35,381 bases of DNA from Bryobacterales bacterium (GCA_003162425.1 PMOK01000040.1:1-35381); one strand, 5' to 3'; shown: positions 1-8,455, numbered from the stretch's first letter. Notes: generated from the letters alone by a model not told the origin. Translations and numbers: made by a program.

Positions 1-40
1 GCGGTCCGGTGAATGGCTGGAGGATCCACTGAATCGACGT

Positions 41-135
41 GGCGCGCGCACTTTTGCGTGCCGCGTTCACACTCGTGTGAACGCTTGGTTTGGTGTTCGC
101 AAGAGTGCGAACACGGAACGCACGAGTGCGTGCGC
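41..135. repeat. Tract of four consecutive short hairpins
   Basis: Four back-to-back inverted repeats lie just upstream of the DUF1835 remnant. The second is a 10-bp stem (63-72 with 75-84, loop TC). The third is an 8-bp stem (93-100 with 107-114, loop AAGAGT). The fourth is a 6-bp stem (118-123 with 126-131, loop GA). The first, at about 44-65, is imperfect with a bulge. The stems are all GTG/CAC/GCG-rich and look related to each other, as if built from variants of one motif. It resembles extragenic palindromic elements and not a terminator, since no T-run follows. Whether it recurs elsewhere in the genome cannot be seen here. Confidence 0.6.
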
Positions 136-153
136 TACAGTCAGGAGTAGGCC

Positions 154-910
154 ATGCTCCATATCACGAACGGTGAATCCGTCTCGATTCCCCAGACCAG
201 TACCTCCCGGTCAACTCACATATTGGAACAACGATTACCGCTCCAGGAATTGAGCCGCATTCGAGCGCGCTTCAACGCCGAATTCTTTGGAATGCCGCTC
301 TCGGAGGTCTCATTCGTCGAACGAGACGATGCGATTGTCCATTTGCACAATCACGAAGAGGTCATATCTTTGGTTCGAGCACGATCTTTACGACCAGCTT
401 CAACTGATCCAGATTCTGGACTGGTTCTCGCATCAGGATCTCGTCCACACGCGGCTATCCTTCATCTCCGTGAATAGTTATCTCTCTTTGATTTGCGGCA
501 TGAAGTAACCGCGCTCGAATTCAAAACGGCACAAACGGCGTGGAATGCTTTTTGTTCTCCCGAACCAACAGGACTGGCGGCGCTGGTGGAATCCGATACG
601 TCCGCTATGCCATTTCTGCACAACGCCTTGCTGCGTCATCTTGAACAGTTCCCTGCCCTGCGCAACGGTCTGTCACGAACAGAGCGGCACATTCTCCAGC
701 TCACCGGGTCAGATGTATCGGAATTTCGCGAGTTGTTTCCGGCGGCTCAGAAGATGGAAGACAAGCACTGCGTTCGGCCGGCAGGTTCATGAAGGCAAAG
801 AGGACCATGTTCGCGCGAACGGAATCAATCGTTGGCTGGGCGGCGTGCACTTGTGTGAAGGCGCGCCGGTGTGGCGCTGGGACGAAGCTGCGCGTACCAT
901 CCGGCCTTAG
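154..910 (+). pseudogene. DUF1835-family protein, frameshifted remnant
   Basis: No single frame covers this gene, but pieces of one protein appear in order by switching between two frames. They are MLHITNGESV (from 154), PGQLTYWNND (206-235), LQELSRIRARFNAEFFG (about 241-291), LWFEHDLYDQLQLIQILDWF (about 370-430), then NGLSRTERHIL (about 664-696), and finally GINRWLGGVHLCEG (about 822-863). These match the usual layout of DUF1835 domain proteins: an N-terminal TNGDS-type motif, a central WFEHDLYDQLQL motif, then a C-terminal three-helix part ending in RWLGGVHL. At least five frame changes are needed. Blocks also appear to be missing after about 470 and after about 770, so this is decay and not one sequencing slip. 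The function of the family is not established. The remnant ends against the minus-strand UvrC-like gene. Confidence 0.8.
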
Positions 911-2025
911 TTAGGTGTGTCCCCTTGCTTACGCGCGGGGCTACGCACTCGCGATATGGCGCGAACCAGCTTGCGATAGGGCATCTCAGCAAGATCATGG
1001 AAGCCGATCCATTCGCCGTCGCTCCAGGTGGAGTAATGCCAGCGCGCGAGAAGAGCCAGGTGCTCCTGTTTTTCGGCGAGTGGCGCCATCACCGGTTGGA
1101 GAGATGCCACCAGCTCGCGCAGCCGCTGATCCAGCGATACGTGGGAGGTCAACGGAAATTCCAGCGGCGCCTGCCATGAGCCCTGACACAGGAACCAGAG
1201 CAAAACGCTGTCGGGCGCGGAAGCCGGCGCCACGGTCACGCCAAAGAGCCGGTCCACGTCACACACCAGATCGTCGCGTAGCGCGAGCACTTGCTGAATA
1301 CTCTCCAGCCGCTTATGCTGGCGCGCGGCTTCCTCGAAGTTCATCTCGTGACTCAACCGTTCCCGCGCCGCCGACGTTACGCTCACCAGCGATGCGCCGT
1401 CACCGGCCAGGAACTCCCGCACACGCTGCACTTCACTCATATACTCCTCGCGTCCCACCACTTGCTGGCAAGGCCGCAAGCACCTATTCATTTCGCCGTA
1501 GATGCAGCCGGGATGCTGCGGGCTGGGCTCCAGATTCTCCTGACATCGGCGCATCTGGAACAGATCCAGGAATTGGTTTTCGAATAGCTCCGCGGCGGCA
1601 CGAGTTCGAAACGGGCCGTAGTAGAGCGCAGATCCGCCACTGAGGCGCGTGGTCACCTGCGAGCGCGGGAATTCGTTCGTCAAAATCAGCTTCAAGTAGG
1701 CCGGCATGCGCAGTTTTACCAACCGCAAGTAGTCGTCCGGATAATGGCGTTTGGCAAGCGCGTAGTGCAGCAGCATGGATTCAAAGCGCGAGGCCGTGAG
1801 CCAGTATTCCACGCGCGTAACCACTTCACGCAGATTGAGCGACCGGCGGAGCGCACCGGCCGGCTTCAAAATCCGCAACAGCCGGCGCCGCAACATACTG
1901 GTCTTGGCAAGATAGGCCGATCGATCTCCGGCCGACACCAGAAATACGGCGTCGGTGTTCGGAAGCGCATTCATGGCCTCGTCGAGCGAGGCGACATCCA
2001 GGAGCTGCGGGTCGGGAACAACCAT
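907..2025 (-). CDS. UvrC-like GIY-YIG nuclease-related protein (short)
   Basis: The 372-residue product resembles the N-terminal half of excinuclease subunit UvrC. A GIY-YIG-like segment lies near residues 26-50 (AVFLV, then AYLAKTSMLRRRL), with the catalytic-type Arg and a later Glu (RFESMLLHYALAKRHYPD) retained. The defining GIY and YIG triplets are degenerate. The UvrC signature around CIYGEMNRCLRPCQ is present, followed by a UVR-type helical segment (NFEEAARQHKRLESI). The RNase H-like 5' nuclease half and the helix-hairpin-helix tail of full UvrC (about 600 residues) are absent. It may be a Cho-like or structural paralogue; incision activity is uncertain. The chosen ATG has an AGAAGG directly against it, which is too close for a normal ribosome site, so the true start could differ slightly. 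Confidence 0.75.
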   Translation of the reverse strand: MVVPDPQLLDVASLDEAMNALPNTDAVFLVSAGDRSAYLAKTSMLRRRLLRILKPAGALRRSLNLREVVTRVEYWLTASRFESMLLHYALAKRHYPDDYLRLVKLRMPAYLKLILTNEFPRSQVTTRLSGGSALYYGPFRTRAAAELFENQFLDLFQMRRCQENLEPSPQHPGCIYGEMNRCLRPCQQVVGREEYMSEVQRVREFLAGDGASLVSVTSAARERLSHEMNFEEAARQHKRLESIQQVLALRDDLVCDVDRLFGVTVAPASAPDSVLLWFLCQGSWQAPLEFPLTSHVSLDQRLRELVASLQPVMAPLAEKQEHLALLARWHYSTWSDGEWIGFHDLAEMPYRKLVRAISRVRSPARKQGDTPN

Positions 2026-2060
2026 CCTTCTCTAGTTTCTCGTTTCTCGTCGCTGGTTAG

Positions 2061-2093
2061 GCACCGGCTCCCTTACGGTCGCGGTTCGGTAAC
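2061..2093 (+). repeat. 33-bp dispersed repeat, copy 1
   Basis: This 33-base sequence begins GCACCGGCTCCCTTACGG and ends GCGGTTCGGTAAC. It recurs with one or two differences at 10675-10706 in the same orientation and at 22412-22444 inverted. Here it sits in the intergenic space between the divergent UvrC-like gene and the kinase gene. It is GC-rich and not strongly self-complementary. It behaves like a genome-dispersed short repeat. Confidence 0.65.
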
Positions 2094-2186
2094 ATAGGCA
2101 GCTCGGTTTTGCGAACCAGAAGCGCTAACATGGAGTAACTCCGGTTCATATTAGGGCACGGGAAAGAGCGCGGTTTAGACAGCTGC

Positions 2187-4931
2187 ATGGTCGGCAAGAC
2201 TGTCCAGAACTATCAGATCGTAGAAACATTGGGTCAAGGCGGGATGGGGACCGTCTACAAAGCGCTGGATCTGCGACTGAACCGGTTTCTGGCTCTCAAG
2301 TTCCTGGTGCCGGAGCGCGTTACCGCGGACCGCAAGCGTCGTTTCTTTCAAGAAGCCAAAGCTGCATCGGCGCTGAATCATCCCAGCATCGTACACATTT
2401 ACGACATCGGGCAATGGGAAGGCGCGGACTTCATCGCCATGGAGTACGTGGAAGGGCGCACGGTGCAGCAAATGCTCCGTGACGGGCCCATGCAGATCGA
2501 TGACGCCTTGCGCTATGCCATACAAGTGGCCGACGCCATGTCGGTGGCGCACGCCGCCAACATTGTGCACCGGGATCTCAAGCCGGCCAACGTTATGGTG
2601 ACGTCGCGGGGCCTGGTGAAAATTTTGGATTTCGGTGTGGCGAAGCTCAACGACCCGGTCTCGCCGAGTCCCATGGACCCCAAACCGCCGTCAGCCGAAA
2701 CCGAAACGTTCGCGAATGTGAACCAAACCATCGAAGGCATGGTGGTGGGCAGCCCGGCCTACATGTCGCCAGAGCAGGCCATGGGCAAGCCGGTGGATGC
2801 GCGCTCCGATATTTTTGAATTCGGTCTGCTGCTGCATGAAATGCTGACAGGGCGTCCCGCGTTCGGCGGCGCTACAAAACTGGAGGTGCTTTCCGCGATC
2901 CTGAAGACGGATCCACCGAGACCCAGCAGCATCAATCCCGCCGTGCCTCCGGAACTGGAATGGGTGATTGCACATTGCTTACGGAAAGATCGGGAGCGCC
3001 GCTTTCAAAGCATGTCCGAAGTCAGGATTGCGCTGGACGACTTACGCACCGAAACCAGCGTCTCCGGCTTTCGCGCCCCGGTGCTTCCCGGTTCCCAGCC
3101 TGGCACTCCGGCGGTTGTGCCACCACCAGTGGACCCTCCCAAACGGCGCACTTTGGGTTGGGGAGTTGGACTCGCCGTGGGTTTGTCCATCGCGGCGGTC
3201 TTTGTCCCGCTCTTGCTGCGCACTTCAAAGCCGGCCGCTACGGGGCCACTTGAAATCACGCGTCTGACAACCGAGGGCGGATTGTGCATCGACCCCGCAA
3301 TTTCTCCCGACGGAAAATTGCTCGCCTATGCGTCGGACCGGAGTGGCGAAGGCCACCTCAGCCTCTGGCTGCGGCAAATCGGCGGTGGCGATGCGGTCCG
3401 CCTGACGCACGGCGCCTCCGACGATGTCGAGCCTGATTTCTCCCCCGACGGAATGCGCATCGTTTTCCGATCCACGCGCGAAGGCGGCGGGCTATACATC
3501 ATTCCGGCATTGGGCGGTGAGGCGCGCAAGATTGCGGACCAAGGCCGGCAGCCCCAGTTTTCGCCCGACGGTTCGAAGGTGGCTTATTGGGTGGGGCCCG
3601 AGAACCCATTTCCGCTGCGAGATGGCGTTGCCCACGCGTTTCTTCTCGATCTCGCGACTTCCACGAGTCGGCGCCTCAGGCCCGATTTTGCGGCGTCCGT
3701 GCATCCGATCTGGAATCCCAATGGCACCCACATCGGTTACCTAGGATTGAAGGATCCCAAGAACATGAAAACTTACGACTGGTGGGTCACCACGCTTGAC
3801 GGAAACTCGCCGGCCGTGATTGTTCCCCTCGTAGGCCTCGAGTTGTTCGTAGATCCGTTCGCTTGGCGAGGCAACCGTTTGTACGCCGCGAAGGAGGGTA
3901 AGGACCGAACGACGATCGGCGAGGTCCGAATTGATCCACAAAAGTGGAAACCGATTGGCGAGGTTCGCCCTCTGACGGCCGGAACTACAAACGAGTACTC
4001 GCCGTCCGTATCAAAGGATGGCCGCCTCGTTTTTGCCAGTGTCACCGGGAACACTCAAGTGTGCAGCTTGCCGCTCGATGCCAATGAGGGTAGAGTTCGC
4101 GGCGCGCCCGAGCGTCTTACACGAGACACCGGGGAAGATATGGCCCGATCCATTTCCGCCGATGGCAAGCGAATCGCGTTCATCTCAAACCAAACCGGCT
4201 CCGACCAGGTCTGGGTGAAGGATCTGGAGTCGGGCGCTGAGCGAGCCTTGACAACCGGCAGCCAGAAAGTAGATCCGGTGATCAGCCCAGACGGCCAGCG
4301 CGTCGCCTGGACCGAAAATGTGATCGAACACAATGAGATTTTCGTTACGCCATTCGACGGTGGTCTGCAAAAGCAGATTTGCGGCCAGTGCGATATACCC
4401 AGGGCTTGGTCATCCGATGGACAGTTTCTTGTTTACCGGACCGTTCCGGATCCGTTTCTCGGTCTTCTGAATGTCGCGACGGGAAAAGCAACGCCCTATC
4501 TGAGAGTCTTTGTCTCCCATGCTTCCATGTCGTGGGACGGGAAATGGATCGCCTTCACGGAGCGCCGCAGCGCGCGCGACTATACCACTTATGTCGCGCC
4601 TTTCTCTCCCACGTGGCCGCCTGCACAATCCGAATGGGTGGAAATCATGCGATCGCCGGAGGTGAATCCGGGCGCTGGATGGTCCCCGGATGGCAACCTG
4701 CTCTACTTCAGCTCGGATCGGGACGGATATGCGTGCCTGTGGGCTTTGCGGTTGGATCCGCGAACCAAGCAGCCGCGCGGCAAGCTGCTCGCCGTCCAGC
4801 ATTTTCACACGCCCTCAGAAAGAATGACAGCGCCGTCGCGCCAATACGCAGTAGCCGTCGCGCGGGACAAAATAGCCGTCAGCCTGGAGGAACGCTCCGG
4901 CGGGATTTGGATGTTGAGCCTGAAGGACTAG
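2187..4931 (+). CDS. Membrane Ser/Thr protein kinase with TolB/PD40 propeller sensor
   Basis: The 914-residue protein starts with a complete Hanks-type kinase domain. It has a glycine loop GQGGMG (16-21), catalytic-site Lys38 (ALKFL), HRDLKPAN with Asp130, DFG at 148-150, and activation-segment end GSPAYMSPEQ (188-197). A Pro-rich linker and one transmembrane helix (about 323-344) follow. The remaining roughly 560 residues are repeated ISPDGKLLAYASDRSG-type units, the PD40/WD40-like beta-propeller found in TolB. Kinase inside and propeller outside is a common architecture in Acidobacteriota, so it probably phosphorylates cytoplasmic proteins in response to an outside cue. The ligand is unknown. 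It ends 64 bp before the peptide operon on the same strand, but a promoter-like sequence lies between, so co-regulation is only possible. No strong Shine-Dalgarno sequence precedes the ATG. Confidence 0.93.
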   Translation: MVGKTVQNYQIVETLGQGGMGTVYKALDLRLNRFLALKFLVPERVTADRKRRFFQEAKAASALNHPSIVHIYDIGQWEGADFIAMEYVEGRTVQQMLRDGPMQIDDALRYAIQVADAMSVAHAANIVHRDLKPANVMVTSRGLVKILDFGVAKLNDPVSPSPMDPKPPSAETETFANVNQTIEGMVVGSPAYMSPEQAMGKPVDARSDIFEFGLLLHEMLTGRPAFGGATKLEVLSAILKTDPPRPSSINPAVPPELEWVIAHCLRKDRERRFQSMSEVRIALDDLRTETSVSGFRAPVLPGSQPGTPAVVPPPVDPPKRRTLGWGVGLAVGLSIAAVFVPLLLRTSKPAATGPLEITRLTTEGGLCIDPAISPDGKLLAYASDRSGEGHLSLWLRQIGGGDAVRLTHGASDDVEPDFSPDGMRIVFRSTREGGGLYIIPALGGEARKIADQGRQPQFSPDGSKVAYWVGPENPFPLRDGVAHAFLLDLATSTSRRLRPDFAASVHPIWNPNGTHIGYLGLKDPKNMKTYDWWVTTLDGNSPAVIVPLVGLELFVDPFAWRGNRLYAAKEGKDRTTIGEVRIDPQKWKPIGEVRPLTAGTTNEYSPSVSKDGRLVFASVTGNTQVCSLPLDANEGRVRGAPERLTRDTGEDMARSISADGKRIAFISNQTGSDQVWVKDLESGAERALTTGSQKVDPVISPDGQRVAWTENVIEHNEIFVTPFDGGLQKQICGQCDIPRAWSSDGQFLVYRTVPDPFLGLLNVATGKATPYLRVFVSHASMSWDGKWIAFTERRSARDYTTYVAPFSPTWPPAQSEWVEIMRSPEVNPGAGWSPDGNLLYFSSDRDGYACLWALRLDPRTKQPRGKLLAVQHFHTPSERMTAPSRQYAVAVARDKIAVSLEERSGGIWMLSLKD

Positions 4932-4938
4932 ATAGTCG

Positions 4939-4967
4939 TTGTTATCTGCACCTGCTTCTGATAACAT
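4939..4967 (+). promoter_or_regulatory. Possible sigma-70-type promoter for the peptide operon
   Basis: TTGTTA at 4939-4944 and TAACAT at 4962-4967 are separated by 17 bases. They lie 28 bases before the GTG start of the repeat-peptide gene and inside the short gap after the kinase gene. The match is partial and no start site is known. Confidence 0.35.
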
Positions 4968-4995
4968 GGCTCGAAACCAAAAAGGAGCGTGACCC

Positions 4996-5394
4996 GTGAC
5001 ACCTGAGTTTCTGGAAGGCCCCATCGCGAGAGATTATCGCGAGATTCTCGAAGCCGCTACAACGTACGAAGCCGCAACGCGCCAAAAGCCGGCCACCGGC
5101 GGAACAAAATGCAAGTCGGGCAGTAAGGGCTGTGATGTCCCAACCGGCGGCAACGCTTGCAAGACAGGCGACGGCTGCCAAGTCCCCACCGGCGGCAAGG
5201 CTTGCAAGACAGGCGACGGCTGCCAAGTCCCCACCGGCGGCAAGGCTTGCAAGACAGGGGATGGCTGCGCGGTCACGACGGTCCCGACCAGTGGTAAGGC
5301 TTGTAAGTCGGATCGCAAGGTCTGCAAGAAGGCGCACGCATTACACGCCGGCGTCCCCGGCTGGTCGCAGCCTCCTGCGCCGCCCCTCGCGTAA
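4996..5394 (+). CDS. Cys/Thr-rich repeat peptide, likely lanthipeptide precursor
   Basis: A GTG start lies 8 bases after a strong AAAGGAG (4981-4987). The 132-residue product has two parts. Residues 1 to about 36 form a Cys-free, acidic, helix-prone leader-like region (EFLEGPIARDYREILEAA) ending in ATGG. After it come five Cys-pair units of the form ACKTGDGCQVPTGGK, with ten Cys in all and many Thr/Ser, then a tail ending GWSQPPAPPLA. Each unit offers two thiols and one or more Thr/Ser, as needed for lanthionine formation. Leader cleavage after the Gly-Gly is conceivable. The genes directly downstream encode a kinase-like protein, a HopA1 protein and a LanC, which makes precursor the best reading. 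No export or peptidase gene is adjacent. Alternatives are a Cys-rich metal-binding or disulfide protein. The sequence itself is unfamiliar to me. Confidence 0.75.
   Translation: MTPEFLEGPIARDYREILEAATTYEAATRQKPATGGTKCKSGSKGCDVPTGGNACKTGDGCQVPTGGKACKTGDGCQVPTGGKACKTGDGCAVTTVPTSGKACKSDRKVCKKAHALHAGVPGWSQPPAPPLA
5107..5298 (+). repeat. Tandem repeats inside the peptide gene
   Basis: Units at 5155-5199 and 5200-5244 are apparently identical 45-base direct repeats, each encoding the 15-residue unit. A diverged 48-base unit precedes them (5107-5154). A third unit with a 9-base insertion follows (5245-5298), and a partial one continues after it. Unit lengths are all multiples of three, so the frame is kept. 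The perfect pair points to recent duplication of core units. Confidence 0.9.
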
Positions 5395-5406
5395 GCTCGC
5401 TCCGGC

Positions 5407-6417
5407 ATGTTTTTGACAGAGGCAGGCGTTGTTCACTATCTGGTGGAGCAACGCTTTGCCGACATCGCGGACGTGGTCGGTGGAGAATTGCGAGTTCACG
5501 GTATTAGCCGGCGTAACCTGAACTTTCGCGTGGCCGCAGGCAAGCGCCAATATCTGGTGAAACAAGTCCGCAAGTGGGACGAGGACGGTCGCGCCAGCAT
5601 CGAACGCGAAGCCGCGGTGTATTGGCAAGCAAAAACGAATCCGGCCCTGGCTCCTGTGGCCGCGTTGGCGCCCGAATGCCACGCGTGGGATCCGGCGAAC
5701 GCGATTTTGATTCTGGAATATCTGCCTGCGCATACAGATCTGTTCGATCTCGCCGATCGATTTGATCCTGCCGTGGCGCGCTTAGCCGGGAAAGCCATGG
5801 GATGCTTCCATCGGGCCATGCGCGACGAAAAACATCGCGAGCAGTTTTCGGCGGAAATACCGTGGTATGTGTCGATGCAAGAGATCGACCCAGATGATCT
5901 CAAGGATGAGAGCGCAGGACGGAAAGAGTTGCTTGGGGCGGTTCGAAAATATTCCCAGTTCGGAACAGCGCTGGAGCGAGCGCGTGTGGAATGGCGCGCG
6001 GAGACCGTGATTCAGGGCGATTGGAAGCTCGGCAACTGCCTGATTCCTGCCGCGCGCGATCGGCTGCGTTTGGTGGACTGGGAATTCGCTTGCTGGGGCG
6101 ATCCTGTTTGGGACCTCGCAACATTATTGCAATCCTACTGGAACTTCTGGGTGCTTTCGCCGTCGCAATATCGGATTGAAGACATCCAGCCGGCGTTGCG
6201 AGCGGTCCTTGAAGGATACGCACAGCCTGGTGTTTCCCAGAAAGCCATCCGGTTTGCCGGCGTGCGGATGTTGCAGACGGCTTGGGAGTGCCTGGATAAA
6301 GCAGATCGCATGACGGCGGATGCGGTTCGCCTGATGCAGGCCAGCCTCAATATCCTGACGCGGCCAGAGTGGGCCGCCGAGCAACTATTGGGCCAGCAAC
6401 TACAGGGAATGACGTGA
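5407..6417 (+). CDS. APH-fold kinase-like enzyme, probable peptide Ser/Thr kinase of the RiPP locus
   Basis: The 336-residue protein has the aminoglycoside phosphotransferase/choline kinase fold. A beta-strand Lys (YLVKQ, K52) is followed by an acidic helix (IEREAAVYW), a hinge (LILEYLP, 101-107), a catalytic loop QGDWKLGN (203-210; D205, N210) and a metal-binding LVDWE (D224). The usual HGD is QGD here. In class V lanthipeptide (lexapeptide, cacaoidin) and thioviridamide loci, an APH-like protein paired with a HopA1-like protein is linked to Ser/Thr phosphorylation and elimination. The same pair occurs here, beside a Thr/Cys-rich peptide gene. I infer phosphorylation of precursor Thr/Ser. 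The start lies 12 bases after the peptide stop, and the stop overlaps the next gene. An antibiotic- or sugar-kinase role is less likely given the neighbours. Confidence 0.8.
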   Translation: MFLTEAGVVHYLVEQRFADIADVVGGELRVHGISRRNLNFRVAAGKRQYLVKQVRKWDEDGRASIEREAAVYWQAKTNPALAPVAALAPECHAWDPANAILILEYLPAHTDLFDLADRFDPAVARLAGKAMGCFHRAMRDEKHREQFSAEIPWYVSMQEIDPDDLKDESAGRKELLGAVRKYSQFGTALERARVEWRAETVIQGDWKLGNCLIPAARDRLRLVDWEFACWGDPVWDLATLLQSYWNFWVLSPSQYRIEDIQPALRAVLEGYAQPGVSQKAIRFAGVRMLQTAWECLDKADRMTADAVRLMQASLNILTRPEWAAEQLLGQQLQGMT

Positions 6418-7316
6418 CGCTGATCGAAGAACTGCGGGCAATTCTGGCTCGAGACCTGCCGGATCAGGACGATCCGGCCAAGCTCGCCGTGGTGCTCTAT
6501 AACCGCTGCTACACGGAGTCGATTTTAGATCCGCCTTCCATCGAATCGAGCGACGAAGACCTGACCGCGTTGCTCGCCGCAGCGAACCAAAGTCGCGCAA
6601 GTTGGGATGAAGGCTGGACGATCGATCAAATGCTGGACGGCGGACGAATTCTAGCGCGCAAGGGCGGCGCAGCTCGAGCATTTCTACCGGGTGAGTATTT
6701 GACTTATCGCGGGATCGGCTCAGGCCCGGAGGCAGGCGCAAAAGTAAGCATCTTCGCTCCAGCAGGATCTTCGGACTTGCAGGACGGATTCTACTACGCG
6801 TTTTCGGAAACGGTCAGCGCATATGACGAAGGAGAACGGACTCTTCGTTTTTACTGGAACGTCACTCGCGAAGGCGCGCCGCGGCTCACGGAAGCAGTCA
6901 CGCGAGCGTTCAACCGCTTTCAAATCCCTTTCCGATTCAAATGCCTCGCGCGAGCGTCGCCTTATCCGCGACGGGATGCGGCGGTCTTGTACCTCGACGC
7001 GCGCTATTATCCGATCGCCTCACTGGTCGTAGAGTCGATTTACGCCGAGGTTCAACATGTGCTCGGTCCGAGCACGCCATTATTCACCAAGCGCCTGGCC
7101 GACGGCCTTGCTTTCGCCGAAGACCCGGGCGGGAGCTTTGGAGAGCATCGAATGAAGATTCTCGCGGCTGCCATGGTCGCCACGCGCGGAATGCCGGTGG
7201 AGGAACGAATCGCGGAACTCGGCCGGCAGTTCGAGCAGCGCGGCCTGTCTCTGGATCGGCCGTGGCTGAACCCTGGCTCGATGGATCGCTACGAGTTTCC
7301 TTTTCCCGTCTCATGA
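6414..7316 (+). CDS. HopA1-family protein, probable phospho-peptide lyase of the RiPP locus
   Basis: The family is the type III effector HopA1 domain, shared with LxmY of lexapeptide and TvaD of thioviridamide. Conserved features are RFYWNVTREGAPRL, then FRFKCLARASPYPRRDAAVLYL, and the C-terminal LFTKRLADGLAFAEDPGG..SFGEHR block. I chose the GTG at 6414, giving 300 residues. It overlaps the kinase stop as GTGA and has AGGGA a few bases upstream; the frame is open further up to 6369. In known systems this protein works with the APH-like kinase to remove phosphate from Ser/Thr, giving dehydroamino acids. No effector role is suggested here, since no secretion-system genes are present. It overlaps the next gene by ATGA, so kinase, lyase and cyclase are translationally coupled. 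Confidence 0.85.
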   Translation: MTLIEELRAILARDLPDQDDPAKLAVVLYNRCYTESILDPPSIESSDEDLTALLAAANQSRASWDEGWTIDQMLDGGRILARKGGAARAFLPGEYLTYRGIGSGPEAGAKVSIFAPAGSSDLQDGFYYAFSETVSAYDEGERTLRFYWNVTREGAPRLTEAVTRAFNRFQIPFRFKCLARASPYPRRDAAVLYLDARYYPIASLVVESIYAEVQHVLGPSTPLFTKRLADGLAFAEDPGGSFGEHRMKILAAAMVATRGMPVEERIAELGRQFEQRGLSLDRPWLNPGSMDRYEFPFPVS

Positions 7317-8455
7317 ATCCCGCGTACCTTGAGACAGCCGAAAGGATCGGCGCGCGTCTTTGCCGCGATGCGCTGTGGCACCAGGGACGCTGCAATTGGA
7401 CCGCCGATTTCCTGGATAGCGACAGCGTTGCGCACGGAGCATTGGGACCCGACCTGTACGACGGCGCCAGCGGGATCGCCCTGTTTCTTTGGCGCCTGGC
7501 AGCCTCCACCGGGGAACGCATTTTCCGCGTAACGGCGGAAGCAGCATTGCGCCAAGCTCTCGACAGAATGCCGATCTCAGGATGCGGATTGTATGCCGGC
7601 GGACTGGGCGTGTTGTACGCGGCAGCCGAAATTCGACAGGACTTCGACGAAGGCGCTGTACTTCTACAGGCCGAGCCCGATCCTGCCCGGCTGGACATCA
7701 TGGACGGCAGTGCGGGTGCGATCGCCGTTTTGCTGAGCCTCCAGGCGCAAAGCGGCTGCAGGCGGTTGCTCGACGCCGCAGTGAGGCACGGTGACGTTTT
7801 GCTGGCGAGCGCAGCGCGCGGCGAAGACGGCTGGAGTTGGAAGACCATCGCAGCGCATCGCAATCTGACTGGCTTTTCGCACGGCGCCGCCGGTATCGCC
7901 TGGGCATTGCTGGAGCTCTACCGTGCTACCGAAGAGCGCCGATTTCGCGATGCGGCGCTCCAAGCGTTTCGATATGAACGAAGCTGCTTCCATCCCGCCG
8001 AAAGCAATTGGCCTGACTATCGCGGTGAGACGGCGGAGTATCCGGTCTTATGGTGCCACGGAGCAACGGGAATCGGATTCTCACGCTTGCGCGCCTGGCA
8101 AATCCTAGGTGATGAAGAGCTGCTGGCCGAGGCGCGAGTGGCTCTCACCACGGTCCGCGAGCGCACCGCTTCACTCAGTAATTTCTCGTTGTGCCATGGG
8201 AAGGCCGGCAACGCGGATTTGCTCCTCTATGCCCGCCAGGTGCTCGCCGAGGAAGATTGGCTGGCCGCCGCCGAACGAATCGCGCAAGAAGGCATCGATC
8301 GATTCGAAAAGCGCCGGGTTCCATGGCCCTGCGGCCTTGCGGGCGCTAACGAAACGCCCGACCTCATGCTGGGCACCGCCGGGATTGGATATTTCTATCT
8401 GCACGTCGCCGATCCTGCGCAAATTCGTAGTGTGTTGCTGCCGGCAGTTCAATGA
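7313..8455 (+). CDS. LanC-type lanthionine cyclase
   Basis: The ATG at 7313 overlaps the HopA1 stop (ATGA) and gives 380 residues. The frame is open further upstream, but that part lies within the HopA1 gene. The repeated GxxG helices of the alpha/alpha toroid are visible: YDGASGIAL (49-57), SHGAAGIAWAL (189-199), WCHGATGIGFSRL (247-259), LCHGKAGN (293-300) and LGTAGIGYFYL (353-363). The zinc ligands of LanC enzymes match Cys248, Cys294 and His295, and the acid/base-type His matches His190. The stretch YERSCFHPAESNWPD resembles the cyclase half of LanM more than free-standing LanC. The expected reaction is addition of Cys thiols to dehydroamino acids in the peptide. Class V loci as I know them use a cyclase unrelated to LanC, so this partner is unusual. 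Full zinc-site conservation argues against a non-catalytic LanC-like protein. Confidence 0.9.
   Translation: MNPAYLETAERIGARLCRDALWHQGRCNWTADFLDSDSVAHGALGPDLYDGASGIALFLWRLAASTGERIFRVTAEAALRQALDRMPISGCGLYAGGLGVLYAAAEIRQDFDEGAVLLQAEPDPARLDIMDGSAGAIAVLLSLQAQSGCRRLLDAAVRHGDVLLASAARGEDGWSWKTIAAHRNLTGFSHGAAGIAWALLELYRATEERRFRDAALQAFRYERSCFHPAESNWPDYRGETAEYPVLWCHGATGIGFSRLRAWQILGDEELLAEARVALTTVRERTASLSNFSLCHGKAGNADLLLYARQVLAEEDWLAAAERIAQEGIDRFEKRRVPWPCGLAGANETPDLMLGTAGIGYFYLHVADPAQIRSVLLPAVQ

Noticed and set aside
5107..5330. CRISPR-like array from regularly spaced repeats
   Set aside because: The 45-base units abut without spacers, keep a reading frame and encode a Cys-rich peptide behind a strong ribosome site.
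6941..7312. N-terminal extension of the LanC gene upstream of 7313
   Set aside because: It overlaps the HopA1 gene in another frame with no LanC-like sequence; the ATGA start at 7313 fits the family's usual beginning.
6414..7316. HopA1 homology as evidence of a type III secretion effector
   Set aside because: No secretion genes are nearby, and the neighbouring APH-like and LanC genes match the RiPP use of this domain.
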